From positions 16,476,643-16,540,642 of the forward strand of contig CM072897.1 of the NCBI GenBank assembly GCA_037013685.1: DNA of 64,000 bases. Direction: 5' to 3'. The translations under genes were made by a program, and so were the position numbers. The notes beneath the pieces were generated by a model. It was not told the origin of the DNA and did no database searches. It worked only from the letters and a program-made list of their open reading frames with translations. Below are positions 49,471-62,650 of the stretch, in pieces; within the stretch, counting starts at the first letter, position 1; each line of letters opens with the position of its first letter. Source of the stretch: Acridotheres tristis. Taxonomy: Eukaryota; Chordata; Aves; Passeriformes; Sturnidae.

Positions 49471-52400
49471 ACACTGTGGGTGGAATAAGATGGGGTGACT
49501 GAAACAGCAGCTCTGTCACGGCTTCTTGTGTCAGCTACAGTAACAAAATCAAGATTCATTTAGTAAAATAGCACTTCCCAAAATCTTCCCGCTGGACATG
49601 GAGAACAGCTTGTGTCTCTTTGCCTGCTTTGCCACCAGCATCTACACCACAGGCATCATCAGGACAGCTGAGAACAGCCCTTGTCAGCTTAACAGATACT
49701 TAGCATCTGACATATTACTATAAAATAGCTATCAATAAAATAGCTTTTAAACAGAGAGTAGAAGACTGCACTGTATCTTTTTGAGTGTGCATGTTGGCAA
49801 GCAGAAATAGAGGAGAGGACAGCAGAGCAGAGGACTGATGACAGCAACTGTAGAGCCAGCTGAGTTGGATTTGCTGCTGAACGTGAAGAAAAGCCTCAGA
49901 CTTGCTTTTTCAGTAGAAAGCCAAACATGAATTATGGCTCAGATACGACCACAGTACAAGTCAGCAAGGCTGGAAGTCGCTGGGATCAGACACTGCCTAA
50001 CACCTTCACTGCATACACACAAAGCTGCTCGGGCAGCTGGGATATGAGCTATGGAATAGATTACCACAGGCACAAATTACACTGTTTCCAACTTATTCAC
50101 CAGATCGTCTTACAGCCTAATTCATATTTCAAATATATCTTTTGTTTTATTCAGAAATCAGACCTATCCCTTGCCAGCTCCCACATCAGAGCATGCAAAC
50201 CACTCCTATAAATCATCTTTGGCAAGTTTCCTACAACAAAAGGTGTGCTGGACAGGCAGTTGGGTGTGCTATGGCCACAGCTGATTAATCTTCATCCTGC
50301 TGTCACCTCATGTTCCCCCACCCCTGCAGCAGTGGCATTATCTTTCAGCTTACCTTACAGAACAGTTAGGAGACACTCAGCTTTGCTGCTCTTCAGCTTT
50401 GCCTTATGGTGGCTCTGAGCTTATTGGAATTGTCAACACTATTGAATATAATATTTATGACACACTTCAAACTTATGCAAAAAAAAAACCCAAACAATTC
50501 ATGGCAAGTTCTGCCTATCTTATTATTTACATTAATGCATATTCATCTCAACTTGTACAGGAATGAATCAATTCGCAGGGGCAAAATTTGTATTTCTTTG
50601 CCACAAAAGGTATAGCATATTGCAAATTTTCACACTGCAAAATACAGGGTTTGGGGGTTTTTTTGTATGTAGAATCATTATGTTTTGCTACCCTGGTGTG
50701 TCTGTATCTACTAAAAGATTTCTAGTTCACTGGCTAGATCCTTAACCTCCAGATATATTGTTTAGCTCTGTTCTCCAGCTTCTTGCTTTAATTAATTTTA
50801 GGGCTCTTGCACTGTTTCCACTAGGAGAAAACGAGGTATTCTGGTATTTGTCTGATATATGACACACTTATAAAGAGAACATCCAGTTCCTGTATTCCTA
50901 ATCGTGGCTGATTAGGAAAACAACTCATCACATAGCAGAGAGAAGCTTTGTTCACAGACCAAACCATTTTAACTTGCCTTGCTCAGGATATGCTTCCATC
51001 CCTACCTTCCTACCCGTGCTGGCCCCAGGAGGGATCACACCTGGTGCTGCCCCCAGGCTGCACATTTGGGTGTGCCAGCCCCACGGTCTGACAAGAAACC
51101 TGAAGCAGGTTAAGAAGCACTTTTTGAACACTCCCCTGCATCGTTCACAAGCATAGCTGCATGAGCAGTGGTGCTGCCACAAGAGAGCAAGCACTGTGGG
51201 CAAACATTCGGCTCCAGCAGCAGCAGGATGATTCCTGTGAAGCAATCACAGAATTTATTCACACGGCAGAGACTGGCACAGGGGGGAATTGCCAGCTATC
51301 AACTGCAACCGGAATGCAAAGTTCTTGGTGGTGTTTCAGTATTGACAATTGGTAAAACAGCTACTGGGTACCTGTAACACTGAGAATAAAGCCACGTCCA
51401 AAGGGGACAGCTGGAAGGAGAGAAGAGGCAAAAACTATGAGTAAAAAGCAGAATTGTGTAGCAAAAGCAGCCTGTAAGGACCAATGAAAGATAACTCTTT
51501 ATAACCAAATAAGGTACAGAGCAGCTTCTGACCCAGCTCATACCAAACCCTTAGTAACAATAAAGCTGTTGTGAATTCTGAGATTCAGATGCAGCAAGGC
51601 CTCAGCTATAATGATGCAATCAGATTCCAACTCAAACATCATGCCTCACTTAGGTTCTTCCTCTTTCTGTCAAAACAACCCTGGAAGTGCAGTGTCAGAG
51701 CTCAGATTTGGATCAGCTTATGGTAGCTCAAATGCTGGGGGGATGGTATGGTGCAAAAAAATTTGCATTTAGTTCAACAACATTCAAGGGCTCCAGCAGG
51801 ACTGGGAGATGTTCAAGCTTAGTCAGTCATTTGAGCATATGGCTACACATCCCTTCATAATTAATGTGATCATTCTGAAAGCTGCATTGAAGCTGTAGCA
51901 CTCCTTTTTGCTCCTATCAAAACCAAGTAATATTTTTCACATCCAGCTGTAAACATACTGGGTGGGAGCCCAACGTGTCACAAATGTGGAACCTGGCATT
52001 TTAGTGTCTCCCCTACAGTAGTTTGGAGTTACTCAAAATGAATAAAAATTCTGACCATGCTTTTCTCAGATGCAATATAGCAGAAAATTCAAAGGTTCTT
52101 TCTGTAACACATTAATCACCAGCTAATGCTGAAACCTTTTGTGAAATGTAAGTGTTGTATTAGCTTTATTATGACACTGTCACTGCTCTGATATGCTTGG
52201 TGTGCATGGAGGACTTGCTGTCTTCATAGAAAGATATTGCCCTTTTCTTTTAATATATCAGTGTATCTTGATTACCAGAGCAATTATTCATTTAAAAAGT
52301 GGTTTTAAAGTTCACCTTCTTTTTAAGTAATGAAAACTCCAAACCAGTGCACTGTCCCTCTTACACAAAATTCAGCTGCCATCACTGTAACAAAAGTTCT

Positions 52401-54799
52401 CCTGAAATAAAGAGAATCTTTGTAGGTTTTCAAAAGCTCATACTCCTACAAACCCAGTCACTGTGTGCTCCTGTTCTCACAGATTCGATAGAAAATTAAC
52501 CAAGATCGAATTGCTACAGTCTGCTAACTGAACTTCATGAAATAAACATGAACATTCAACAAAAACGAAGCAAACAAACCAGAACTTAATTCCTTAATCC
52601 CTCTAAATGGCACCTGACTGCTAGCTTCTCTCCTGAGGCTAATGCAGGATCCAGCCTGGAGGATATTTTCTACCAACAGATTGTTCCATGCAGAACAATG
52701 TCTCCCTAAGACAGCTTCCACTCTCGCTGAAATGTGGACCTTTACAAAAATAACTACTCAGCAGTTGTCTCTCTACAGTACTTAAATTTCAAATATGACC
52801 AGAAGAAAAGAAAACTTAGTTCCTTCTCAATGTTTCTGGATTTCCTTGAATGAGCCACCGCTAGAATTGTGGTCTAGCACAGAGCACAGACAGAATACAA
52901 GGTTCTTGTGTGGAGGAACTTAATATCAAACCATGGAAAACTTGTTTTTAAAGTAATTTTATCATCAGGTTTCATTAACAGCATCAGCCTCTCCATAGGC
53001 TTGTTTTGAGCAACAGAGTTTTTGCAAGGTAGTTAAATTTGGTATCACAAATTTTCTTAGAAGTGCCAGTGCTAAGGCTTCCTAGTGAAAAGGAATACCA
53101 CTGAAAAACACCTTTCTAGGTGGTCAAAAGGAAAAATGCACACAGTGTACAAAACTAGCTTCAGCCCAAAATAGAACCCCAGGGTGATTGTTCAGACCTT
53201 CCTGCACATAATATTCTGTTTGGATAAACAATGGCAACTGTCAGGTACCATCCATCATTTACATTATGTTTAGAGCAAATCTTAAATCATTGTCTCTTTG
53301 GAAAGAAAGACAATTGAGATAGATACGGAACTGTCACAAGCAGAAAGCTCTGCAACTGAGGGGTTTGCATGAAAACTTTGGAACTTAAGCAGTGGCCAGG
53401 CAAGCCATGGAGCTTTTCCACATCACGATGGGCTCACTGATGAACACACAGCTGGAGAACAGCAGAAGTGCTGTGAGCTTCATTGGGAACTAGAAATGTC
53501 TGGGGAAAAGTATGAATAATCAGAGCAGAAGCCGGTTTTCTTATAGCATATATGAAATAAATGCCTTAGAAAGTGAATTTCAGCACATTGAGTCAGATTG
53601 AAGGTATAATAAATGGTGCTCACTGGTCTAGCACTGACAATAGTTAAGACAGAAACAAGTAAAACACATGTAGCTATTTTTGGGGGGTTTGTAAGTTTAA
53701 GGCTTTCTTTAAACTTCGTGAAAAATCTTTGGAGGAATTTACTTATTATCACAGAGCTATGATTTTTAACTAACTCAATGTAGACTTCCAAATGCACAAA
53801 ATAAAGAGTTATGTTTTTTGATATAACCTAAAAATATTCACTGCTTTTATTTACTATGCTTCTAAAGTTCTTAGGAAAATTCTCAAGATAAGCACTATAT
53901 CTTTTCTAAAAAGAAATAGCTAGCCATCTCCATTTCCTCTGATCAGAACCCCGTTTTAATTCTCAGACTGCTACAGAAATATCTCACAAAGAAGAAAACA
54001 AAGTTTAAGCAGTTTGCTGTCCCTACAGATGGCCAATTTTAATGCTCAAACACCCACACAGGAGAAATATAGCACCAGCCTCTCTAGAATACTGGTTTCT
54101 TGAGGAGAATTCAGCATTGCCTCCTGTTCTCCAATCCACAGTAGCACACAAAGACTGATAGACTCAGCACACAATTTTTTTCCTAAGGCTTAATAGGAAA
54201 ATGTAAGAGGAGCAGGTTGAATCTAAAACCCAGCTTAGGTTCACAGCTATGACAAGAATCTAATTTCCTGTTCCAGTAATGCCTTTTTCACTTTTTCCTT
54301 CAGCATCCATTAGGACAAAACCACTAAGTTTTGAAGGTTTCATGATAGAATCAAAGACAGAAAAGTTTCCTCAGTGTATGGTTACCTGGAATGTGGGAGG
54401 CTGGTGCTGGGATCGGCAGGTCAGGATTCTTCATGGAGGGAAGGGGGAGAGGAGTCTCTTCTTTTGATTTCACTTTTTAACAGAAGCCAAGCAACTCTTG
54501 TTCAAATCCATGTGCCAACATACTTACCCTTTTAACTAGCCTGTTTTCCCTCCCATTAACAAAATAGTAACACAATAATTCACTTAGGAAAATTGCACAA
54601 GAACACTCTTCGCTAAATTTTTGCATACATTATTTGGAAGGCTAACAAGCTGGTGTGTTTAATTTTTGTGCCATCCCTGAGAGGTTTGGCTCAAGACATT
54701 CAATCAGCTTTACAAAAAAATTTTAAGTTTTAAGCTTTTGCTTTTTACTAGGATTGGAAAAACACATTTCAAAAAACAACTATTCCAATTTTTGTGTGC
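49471..54799. other. Unique noncoding DNA, no gene seen
   Basis: Frames at 49927-50211 (plus, 94 codons), 50952-51245 (minus, 97 codons) and 53480-53797 (minus, 105 codons) have no recognisable domains. A GC-richer patch at 51000-51250 is unidentified. No mobile element or RNA gene recognised. Confidence 0.5.
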
Positions 54800-55290
54800 T
54801 GCTGTAATAGGGAATTAGACCCGATCAAGGAGTGAGTAGGAGGGCTGATTACCAACGAATCACTTTGTCTTTAAACCTATTTAAAAAAAAAAATCAAGTT
54901 TGACATAGTCCAGCTGTTAAGATTTCAGGGAACGTTTATATTAAAATATTGTGCAGCAATTATTATTATATTTTAAAGTGCCCCACAGAAACTCTAACTA
55001 ATTGTTACAGAAGTGAGGGGCAAGGTGAATGAGGAGATAGATATATCTGGCATATTTTAGTTTACAAGCATCAGCCAAAATGAACGTGTGTAAAGGGATT
55101 AATATTTTCTGATGTTTATAAAACATCAAAGGGCCGACAAACATCTATCATCCCTTTTTACTGACATGCTTGCCCTGTCAATGCACAGAGATTTAACTGG
55201 AGTTAACAGTATATACATTAATTACTTTTGATTACTTGACAATTTTAAACATCAAATACCAGTCAGTTGTAAAAGCATTGCAACCCTACT
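54800..55290. promoter_or_regulatory. Candidate conserved noncoding element
   Basis: Almost 500 bases without repeats, with CpGs kept in ACCCGATC, CAACGAATC, GAACGTTTA, GAACGTGTG and GGCCGACA. It is dense in motifs: GGGATTAA (paired/bicoid class), CATTAATTAC, TGATTACTTGACA, AACTAATTG, and a perfect hairpin at 55110-55128. It lacks any long frame. Of the blocks in this window it looks most like a vertebrate developmental enhancer, but no alignment was possible. Confidence 0.35.
55110..55128. repeat. Perfect inverted repeat, 8-bp arms
   Basis: TGATGTTT, loop ATA, AAACATCA. TGTTTA also fits a forkhead-type core (TGTTTAT), so it could be a regulatory site as well as a small hairpin. Confidence 0.6.
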
Positions 55291-58200
55291 TGCCAGATGG
55301 GAAGCCAGAGTGTTTAAGGGTGAGGCTTTATAAAGCAGATAAAAACTCTGCTGTCAGACACCCTCCAAGTCAGTGTGAGCCCCTGCACACCGCCCCCAAA
55401 GCAGCACTGTCATCCCCAGCTCTGCCTTTGCCAGGGAAAAGCAAATTCCTAAGTCAGCCACCTGGGAAAGGAATCTTTCAGTTACTGTGATCAGGGGCTG
55501 CAGCGTTGCTTATCAAGTGGCTAAGGCACCTTCCCTAAGTCTTGTTGCAGAAATCTGCTACTCTCACAGCATTCCAGGGCTCCAAGCTCAAAACAGTTCC
55601 TGTGCTCCATAATACTCTATTCTTGTCACAAGTCCTTTGGAGGTCTCAGCTACCTCATCTTGCATGTCACCTAGCTTCTATAAGCTGACAGGATTATAAA
55701 AGACAAAATTCTCTTAATTTCTTATGCTAACATCACCACTAGGCTCTAGTATAGACCATATGAATTCGTTCTTACCAGCACATGGAATCTTCATTATTCA
55801 CACGAATCTTTTAGTATTTATACTAAAGTTTTAATACAGAAGTCATCTTCCCTATGATCCACTCTTACAACATTTACTGTAACTTTATGAAAGAAATGTA
55901 AGTCTATATTGTGCTTCCCCCTCCCCATTTTAGTCCAGAGTGAATGCTAAAAATGGGGTTTGTAATTGTCTTAATTAAAAGAGGTTATTCCCAAGTCCTT
56001 ATCACCTGTAACAGAATAGGCTTGGTGGAACAGCTGAATAATATATTATGCAAGCAATCACTTATGCTATGATGTCCACCTGGATGCTTAGAGAGAAGCA
56101 TATTTTCTCAAGAAAAGCTGGTAATAAAAGCATTCACCTGTGTCTCAAGGACAGTACTATTCTTGTGTGCTGTATTGTTTTGTATCTCACCAACTGAATC
56201 TCTTTCAGGTTCCACTGAAAATGCACAAAAAGTCTCTTAACTGAACTGCTAGAAATAAGGTGGCCCCAGTTCAGACACACTCTGTGCTCTCACACCCTTT
56301 TCTTTGTATATTTATTAATATGAAATGTGAAGATGTCTTTCTTCCCAAATCTCCTCGGAAAGCCAGTGGATGGCTGCCCTGCTCCCAGGTGCTCACACCT
56401 CTGACAGATTTCACCCTGCCAAGCTTTTGTATCAATTTATCTTCACTAGGTACACTGGTGACTGGATCCTAAATCATGGCCTATTTACTGCCCACTGGCA
56501 TCTGTGTGACTGCTGTCACTGCAAGGGCTTGGAGGTTTCCCTGCACACTTGTTGCTCATCTGGCAGGGGCCAAGGAAAATGCCACACTCTTGGGTATCTG
56601 TTGGTGGATTAATCAATAGCCTGCCTGCCAACAGCCTCTCTGCCAGAATTTCACACTCCTTTCTCTGCTTCCTGCCTCTGGTTTTGGGGCATTTTGTGGA
56701 CTCCACTCTGCCAATGGAAGCATTATCAATCTGCCCCCCCAGAAGCAGGTCACAGACCTCAGCACAGAAAAGAACTGAAGCAATAAAGCCTCTGAACCTC
56801 GTGTCAGACAACACTGGAACACTTCAAAACCAGATTATTTCAGCATCCAGCTGAATTTTTTTTTATTTCTTTTCTGTTACTCAATTCTTCAGTATCAACA
56901 AAAATGGAAACACTGTAGAAACGAGTCACTTTTCAATTAAAACTTCATTCAAATGAAACTCTCCATTTTAGCGTGCAACTTGAGTTAAAAGACAACTACT
57001 AATTCTTTAGCACTTCTAACATTTGCAATGAAACAGCCATCATAAGAGCTAGAGGTAGAACATGTAACACATTTACAGAGAAAACTTGAATAATTCTTCC
57101 TTTAATTCGAATCTATGGCCAAAAAATAAAAAAAAGTGTTACCTCTATCTAAGGCAAAATTTTAAAGAACATCTTACAAGTCAAACATAAATGTTTATGA
57201 CATCCAGGTTATATTAAGGTTTTAAACCTTGTGCTGATAATCACAGAGAGCAAGTATTGGAGTCAGAATAAAGGAAGAATGGAGAATGACAAGTGGAGAA
57301 GCCTGGAATAGGCCCAGAGACTTGAGAATCATGTTCTAAGCTCCAAAATCCTTCAAATGTCACTAGATTAGTCAGGCATGGGCCACAGAAATTATTAGAA
57401 GGAAATGAGAGACCATGCAGAATTTGTTACTCAGGTTATGTGAAGTGTGGCAGTGCTACCACAGCCAGCTCAGTTTGCCTTTGTGCCCATGGAAGCCTTA
57501 AAGCTCTCCCTGAAAAAGGGCAGATATTAACCCAGACACAATACCCAGCAGAATTCCATCAATAAAAAGGCCAAATTAGGAACTAAAATGCAATCTTGTG
57601 TTACTTGCTGGCTACCCAGGATACATTAGATTGGCCACAAAGTCACAAGGTATTTTCTCTTCCTGGCTTAGACGAGAGCAGCTAGGCAGAATGTACAACA
57701 GGAGTAAGGCAGCAATCTTGCTGCAAGTGCCTCATCTCCCTTTTTCCTGCCTTCTCCTCATTCTCAGCCCTGGCCTGCAAGCCCTAAATGCTACAAGGTT
57801 AGGAAATTGTGAGCAATGACAGGAGGATCCAGAAATAACCTTGTTTAGAACATGTAACTCCCCGACAATCAAGATTGTCTTTTCTCCCATATGCCTTTCC
57901 AGGAATATTTTCTCTCACTAAATATTTTTTTTGCCTGTAAAAGATCCAGTCAAAGTACTAAGCATTTAGGTAGCCTTACTTTGCAAATAATTGGGAAGAG
58001 ATCTTTAGAAAGAAGGAACTGGAAAGAATGCTAAAACCAGACAGAGACAAGCAATACAGACACAAAAAGGGCAAATGAGCTTATGTGTCTTAAGTTCTTG
58101 CATGCTGCAAAGGAACATCCACGACACTCTGAGCCCTGGGAGCTCAGGGGGGTGAGAATGGCTCCTACAACTGAGCTACACAATCTGACTGATTCTCTTG

Positions 58201-61200
58201 ATGAGCAGCTCATAGTGGCAGTCTCTAAAGCAAGAAGCAGAAGTCATGACCAAAATACAGAATAATATTTCTGATTTTTAATTTTTGCTTTGTTTGCATG
58301 TATTACACTTAGATTTTTAAATAGTATTTGAAATAGGTGTAGTATCTACAATAAAGTACAAAGAAAAATTAGATTTTTATTAACTTTAGCTAAACAGCAC
58401 ACAGTACACAACCCTGTTAAAGAGTTCTCTGATGGTTTCTTGGGCTGCCTTAGATCTCTCTGAATTTATCAGATACAGAGAGGCAAAATAGGACATGGCC
58501 TGTTACACAGCCTCCTACAGATCATTAACAGAATGAGCATGTAAGTAAAAACCACACAGAAAAGCTTTTGCACTAATACATTCCTCACTAAAGAAATCTG
58601 TACCCATGGAAATCTGCACCAATTCAGATGATTTATTACACTGTGTACAAAACAGGTGAATGATCATTGTAGTATGTTTTTTTTCAACACTTGTGAAACT
58701 CCAGATTTGGATCTACAGCTTGAAAAGCTTCTGACAGGCTCTGATTTCCTGCTCCATGCTCTGCACTGACCACATCAAGCAGGTGATTATAAAACTGTGG
58801 TATACAGGCAGGAGAAGGGCAGGCAGGAAAGATGTAAGACCACAGCAGTAAAATACAAAGGTTCGTTCCCCCACCTCGTGGGTAACTATTGGAACAACAA
58901 CTCCCAGCAGCATCCCTTCACCTGCAGCCCTGACACTCCTCTGCCATTGCACACAGAGCCCTGCTGGGCTACAGAGAGCGCCCAACTTCAAAACAGCTTT
59001 GCAATTAACTCCAAGTTGTTTTAAATAATATGCTGTTTAATGTCTTTGATTCCACAGCAACTCAGAGACTGTCTACTCTTGATGTTTATCAGCATCAGTT
59101 GCTCAAGCTTGCTGCACTCTGTTAAAATTATGGAGAAGGCCCTAAAAAGTTACCTGTTCAACTGTTTGAAGTTGCTCATTCTATGAAATCTGCATTTTCT
59201 TGTTATTTGACGATATCCCTTTGTGCTGCTTTTACTGACGATTAACCTGCAATAATTCTATGGGATCAGAAGTCTCTTAGGATTCCTTCTGAGCACCTTA
59301 GTAGAATGTCATGGATCTTGAAAAGTCAACAGGAAATTTCTTTCCAGCAGGGAAAGCACAGCCAGAGTGAAGATGACAAACACAAGAGGAGGTTTTATAA
59401 GCACAACCCAGTCCTCACACATCAACTAAGGCAGGGGCAGATTCGGGGCCACATTTACCAGTGCAGAGACCAGACCTGCACACCTCAGTGATTTACCTGT
59501 GAAGCTTTTATTATATGTGAGAGCAATATCTGTCATACCTGCTGGGGAGAGGTTTCAAATCCCTGGAAACTTGCTCCATTATTTAGTGCACAAACTGCTT
59601 CCCTACTTTTCAAGTTTTGTGTTTTGGACAAGCCTTTTGCAGATTTGTACATCTTCACTGTAATTGCCTCTGATAAACTCTGATAAACAGAGTCTAGGAA
59701 CAATGTGGACACACACAAGACCAGCACTGCAATTTGAGTGTTGTCATTTTAGCAATGAAGTACATTTTCAGTGCTGCATCTGCTGACTCCAGTGAAGCAC
59801 CTGGAAATGGCTCTCAATGAAATCCAAGGAAAAATTTCTTTTTCTTGTTAAAGTCTAACAAAGTTACCATTTCCAAGTACTGCTGTTGGTCTTCACAATT
59901 ACATATTTTCCCAATTACTGATGAATTTGTGGCTGGATACCAAATTAGCTTTCTAATAATTTGGTTTTACCTCCAAAGACGTAGCGATTTTATGGATTTA
60001 TCACTATCCTGCTTTCACCTTCCTTCACTCCCAACCTACCATGTCAATATTATGAGGTTCCTCCCATCTCCCTTCCAGGTTCCCCTGGCCTTTATGCAAT
60101 CTAAAGACCAGATCAGGATAAAGAACTAAAAAACTCATTTCATCATAAATAATAATAAATAATATAAAATGTTGTCAAACTAGAGGTTTACTTGCTGACT
60201 TACAGGAAGGGTGAGGATAGAGTAAACTGAATAAAGTTTTAAATTCACATGTTCTTTTCAACAGGCCAGTTTAAGAATGATTTCTTCTTTCATATTTCAG
60301 CTTTTCTCCCTCAGACAACTGAGGTAACTACATTGGCAAATATCTAGAAAAATCCCAAACAAAAGCAAATTGCAGCACAAAAAAAAAGGCAAATTTAGCA
60401 CAGTAAGTGCTAAAGTCTGGAGATCTGTGTATTTGTCTCACTGTTACTTCGTGATTGTGCAAATAAGATCATAATCCAAGGGATAGAATTGCATTAGGAT
60501 CATTAGTAAACTAAAAAATATTCATATACCTGGAACAAATTTGATATCTAGCTGTAAAATAACTTTTCCCCCCACTTTGATGTGTCCTTCTCCTGCTATG
60601 TGGCATCACAGGTTTAACTGGGAACTGCCCTCTCCCTCCAAAGCATATCTTTGTCCAGGAAATCTTAATTAAAAAGCTTAATAGCTTGTAAACAAAGCTT
60701 AATAAAAAAGCTTTGGGTTTTTTTCAATTAAATTTGAAGTTGCATGTGTTGATTCTCAAACCCCTCCATTTGTTTCTTACATTAAAACTTCTCTGGTCAG
60801 TCCACTGGCATCTATTCCAAATTAAGTCTACAGGTTTGACTAAATGCAACTTTATAAACTGTTGAAAGAATTATTTTTTCAAACAGATGTTAGCTGGTTT
60901 CAAAACGTTCACAAGTCGGTTTCCACTTTTAAAATTAAATCTTTTTAATTTTATTTTTAAAGCTTCTGAGTGACCCAAGTTATCCTTATATAAACAATCC
61001 TTCTTGCCAAGCACAGCCCAAGATTAGGATATATCTACTGTAATCTCTCTTACTTCACTACAACAAAAGCTTATTTACTGCCAGCAGTGAAATAAGAACA
61101 TTGGTACTTGGTTGTTAAGCTGAATTACTTACCCCCTCCTTCAGCTTCACAATTTATCCCCTTCAAAACTACTTATTCTCTTACTACTCCACTGTGCCTA

Positions 61201-61414
61201 TTCTGTGCCTATAAAAACCCAAACAATCTCCCAGGCTCTCCAAGTTGTGAGAAAATGGTTCAATGTGATGGTGGGAGGTATGAAGTTCTTTTGATGTATA
61301 TATTTGATCACTGGAAACACAAAACTTCATCTCCTGGGTAATATTGGGGGAGAGGGTGTATTTTAGATTTCCCATTGTGACAGAAGCCCAGATGGGCAGG
61401 GCTTTGAAGGCATC
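55291..61414. other. Unique noncoding DNA, no gene seen
   Basis: Unique AT-rich DNA. Frames at 56485-56854 on both strands (101-109 codons) overlap and lack motifs. Minor structure only: TGATAAACTC-type pair at about 59670, AAT run at 60144-60168, and AAAGCTTAATA twice, 21 bp apart (60673 and 60694). No gene or RNA recognised. Confidence 0.5.
60144..60168. repeat. Short AAT microsatellite
   Basis: An imperfect (AAT)n run of about 25 bases. Ordinary low-complexity sequence. Confidence 0.75.
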
Positions 61415-61530
61415 TCCTGAGACTGCACAGTCCAGTCCCAGCCAGCCAGAGAGTGTCCAGGACCACGGGGACTTAGGCTGTGAACATCTGCAGTGACACT
61501 CCACAAGCTGAGGGGCTTTAGGAACAGTGT
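61415..61530 (-). mobile_element. Probable decayed CR1 LINE fragment
   Basis: The plus strand carries GTGTCCAGGACCAC, then GTGAACATCTGCAGTGA and CACTCCACAA in the order and approximate spacing of the antisense of the CR1 3' region (typically GTCCAGG...TTTTGAACATCTCCAGTGA...GACTCCACAAC). The match is broken by small gaps and neither the octamer tail nor the TGATCTCCAGAGG end is visible. If real it is an ancient copy in minus orientation. The alternative is chance similarity. Confidence 0.4.
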
Positions 61531-62576
61531 GATGCTATTTGTTTCTTTAAAATTCCACATAAATACGTGTAAGTGGTTGGCTTATTGTAATTCTCTAGAG
61601 AATGACTGGCAGTAGTCAATGAATACAGGCTCACTTGGAGAGGAAAATGTCTAAATAACATCCAGTAAAAATTCTCATTGAAAGAGAGCCTAAAATCCCC
61701 TTGAACAGTTAACAGCAAAATGGACCAAGCTTATGTAAGAAATTAGTAAAGAAGCTGACTGCATTTTCAAAATACAACATTTCAGCATGTGATTATTTGT
61801 CTACAGACTGGGGAGACACTCAAGCAAAATCATCACAGCTCCTTAAAGCTCAGTTAAGTAGAATTGATAGCACTATCATGTGAAGAAGCACATGTAGCCA
61901 TTATCTGCTCCAAAATGTCTCATGTCATTCTCTCCTTCTTGAAAGAATTAAGTGGCTCTAAAAATACAAGCACAAGCATATTCATGTGGTTTTCAATGAA
62001 ACAGCTTGACTGTATTATAATTTTTCTGCTACTGTTTTTTTTTTTAAATGGTTACTAGGTCACAGATCTACACTGGGGAAGGCTGCACTGTTCTTTACCT
62101 AGGGGACAACTGAGCATGGGGCTCATGTGCCACGCTCATGGGCATGGAGGCAAGGCCCAAAGGACTGAGCAAGTTTCAGAATGTTCCAGGAGGCTACAGC
62201 TGGAGCAAGAGACTGAGAAACAGTCACAAGGATTAAACATTTATTCATCCACTCCTTGGGAAAAAAAACACTTTTGAAAAGCTGGAGAAACCTATGACAA
62301 GCCAGAAAGCAAAGGAGTAACTGAAGTAAAGCAAGGACTCAGGCCTGACCTAAATGCTTGGAGTTCTAATTAACACTAATTTTACTGCCTTAATATTCAG
62401 CAAAAAAAATGGCCTTTGAGACAACAAAAAGCTTCTGAGTGCTCACTGAAAGGAAAAGGCTAGGAAGATGTCAACAGCTTGGCAACCTGGTGTGCTCAGC
62501 AACACTGAAAAACTCAACAGCTTTACAAATGCATAAAATCTCTAAGGTATGGAAAAACATTTTGTTGCCAGACACT
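61531..62576. other. Unique noncoding DNA, no gene seen
   Basis: Contains a T run at about 62034-62045. Small frames (64-66 codons) without motifs. Confidence 0.55.
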
Positions 62577-62650
62577 TAAAAAACAAAACCAACAACAACA
62601 AAACAAACAAAACAAAAACAACACCAAAACCCACCAAAATCTTCAAAAAT
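62577..62650. repeat. C/A-only low-complexity tract (CAAA-type)
   Basis: About 74 bases of A and C (AACAACAACAAAACAAAC-type units) with no G on the plus strand until the end. Same composition and same strand bias as the tract at 35.4 kb. It explains the Asn/Lys/Thr-rich start of the 88-codon plus frame at 62549. Confidence 0.85.
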
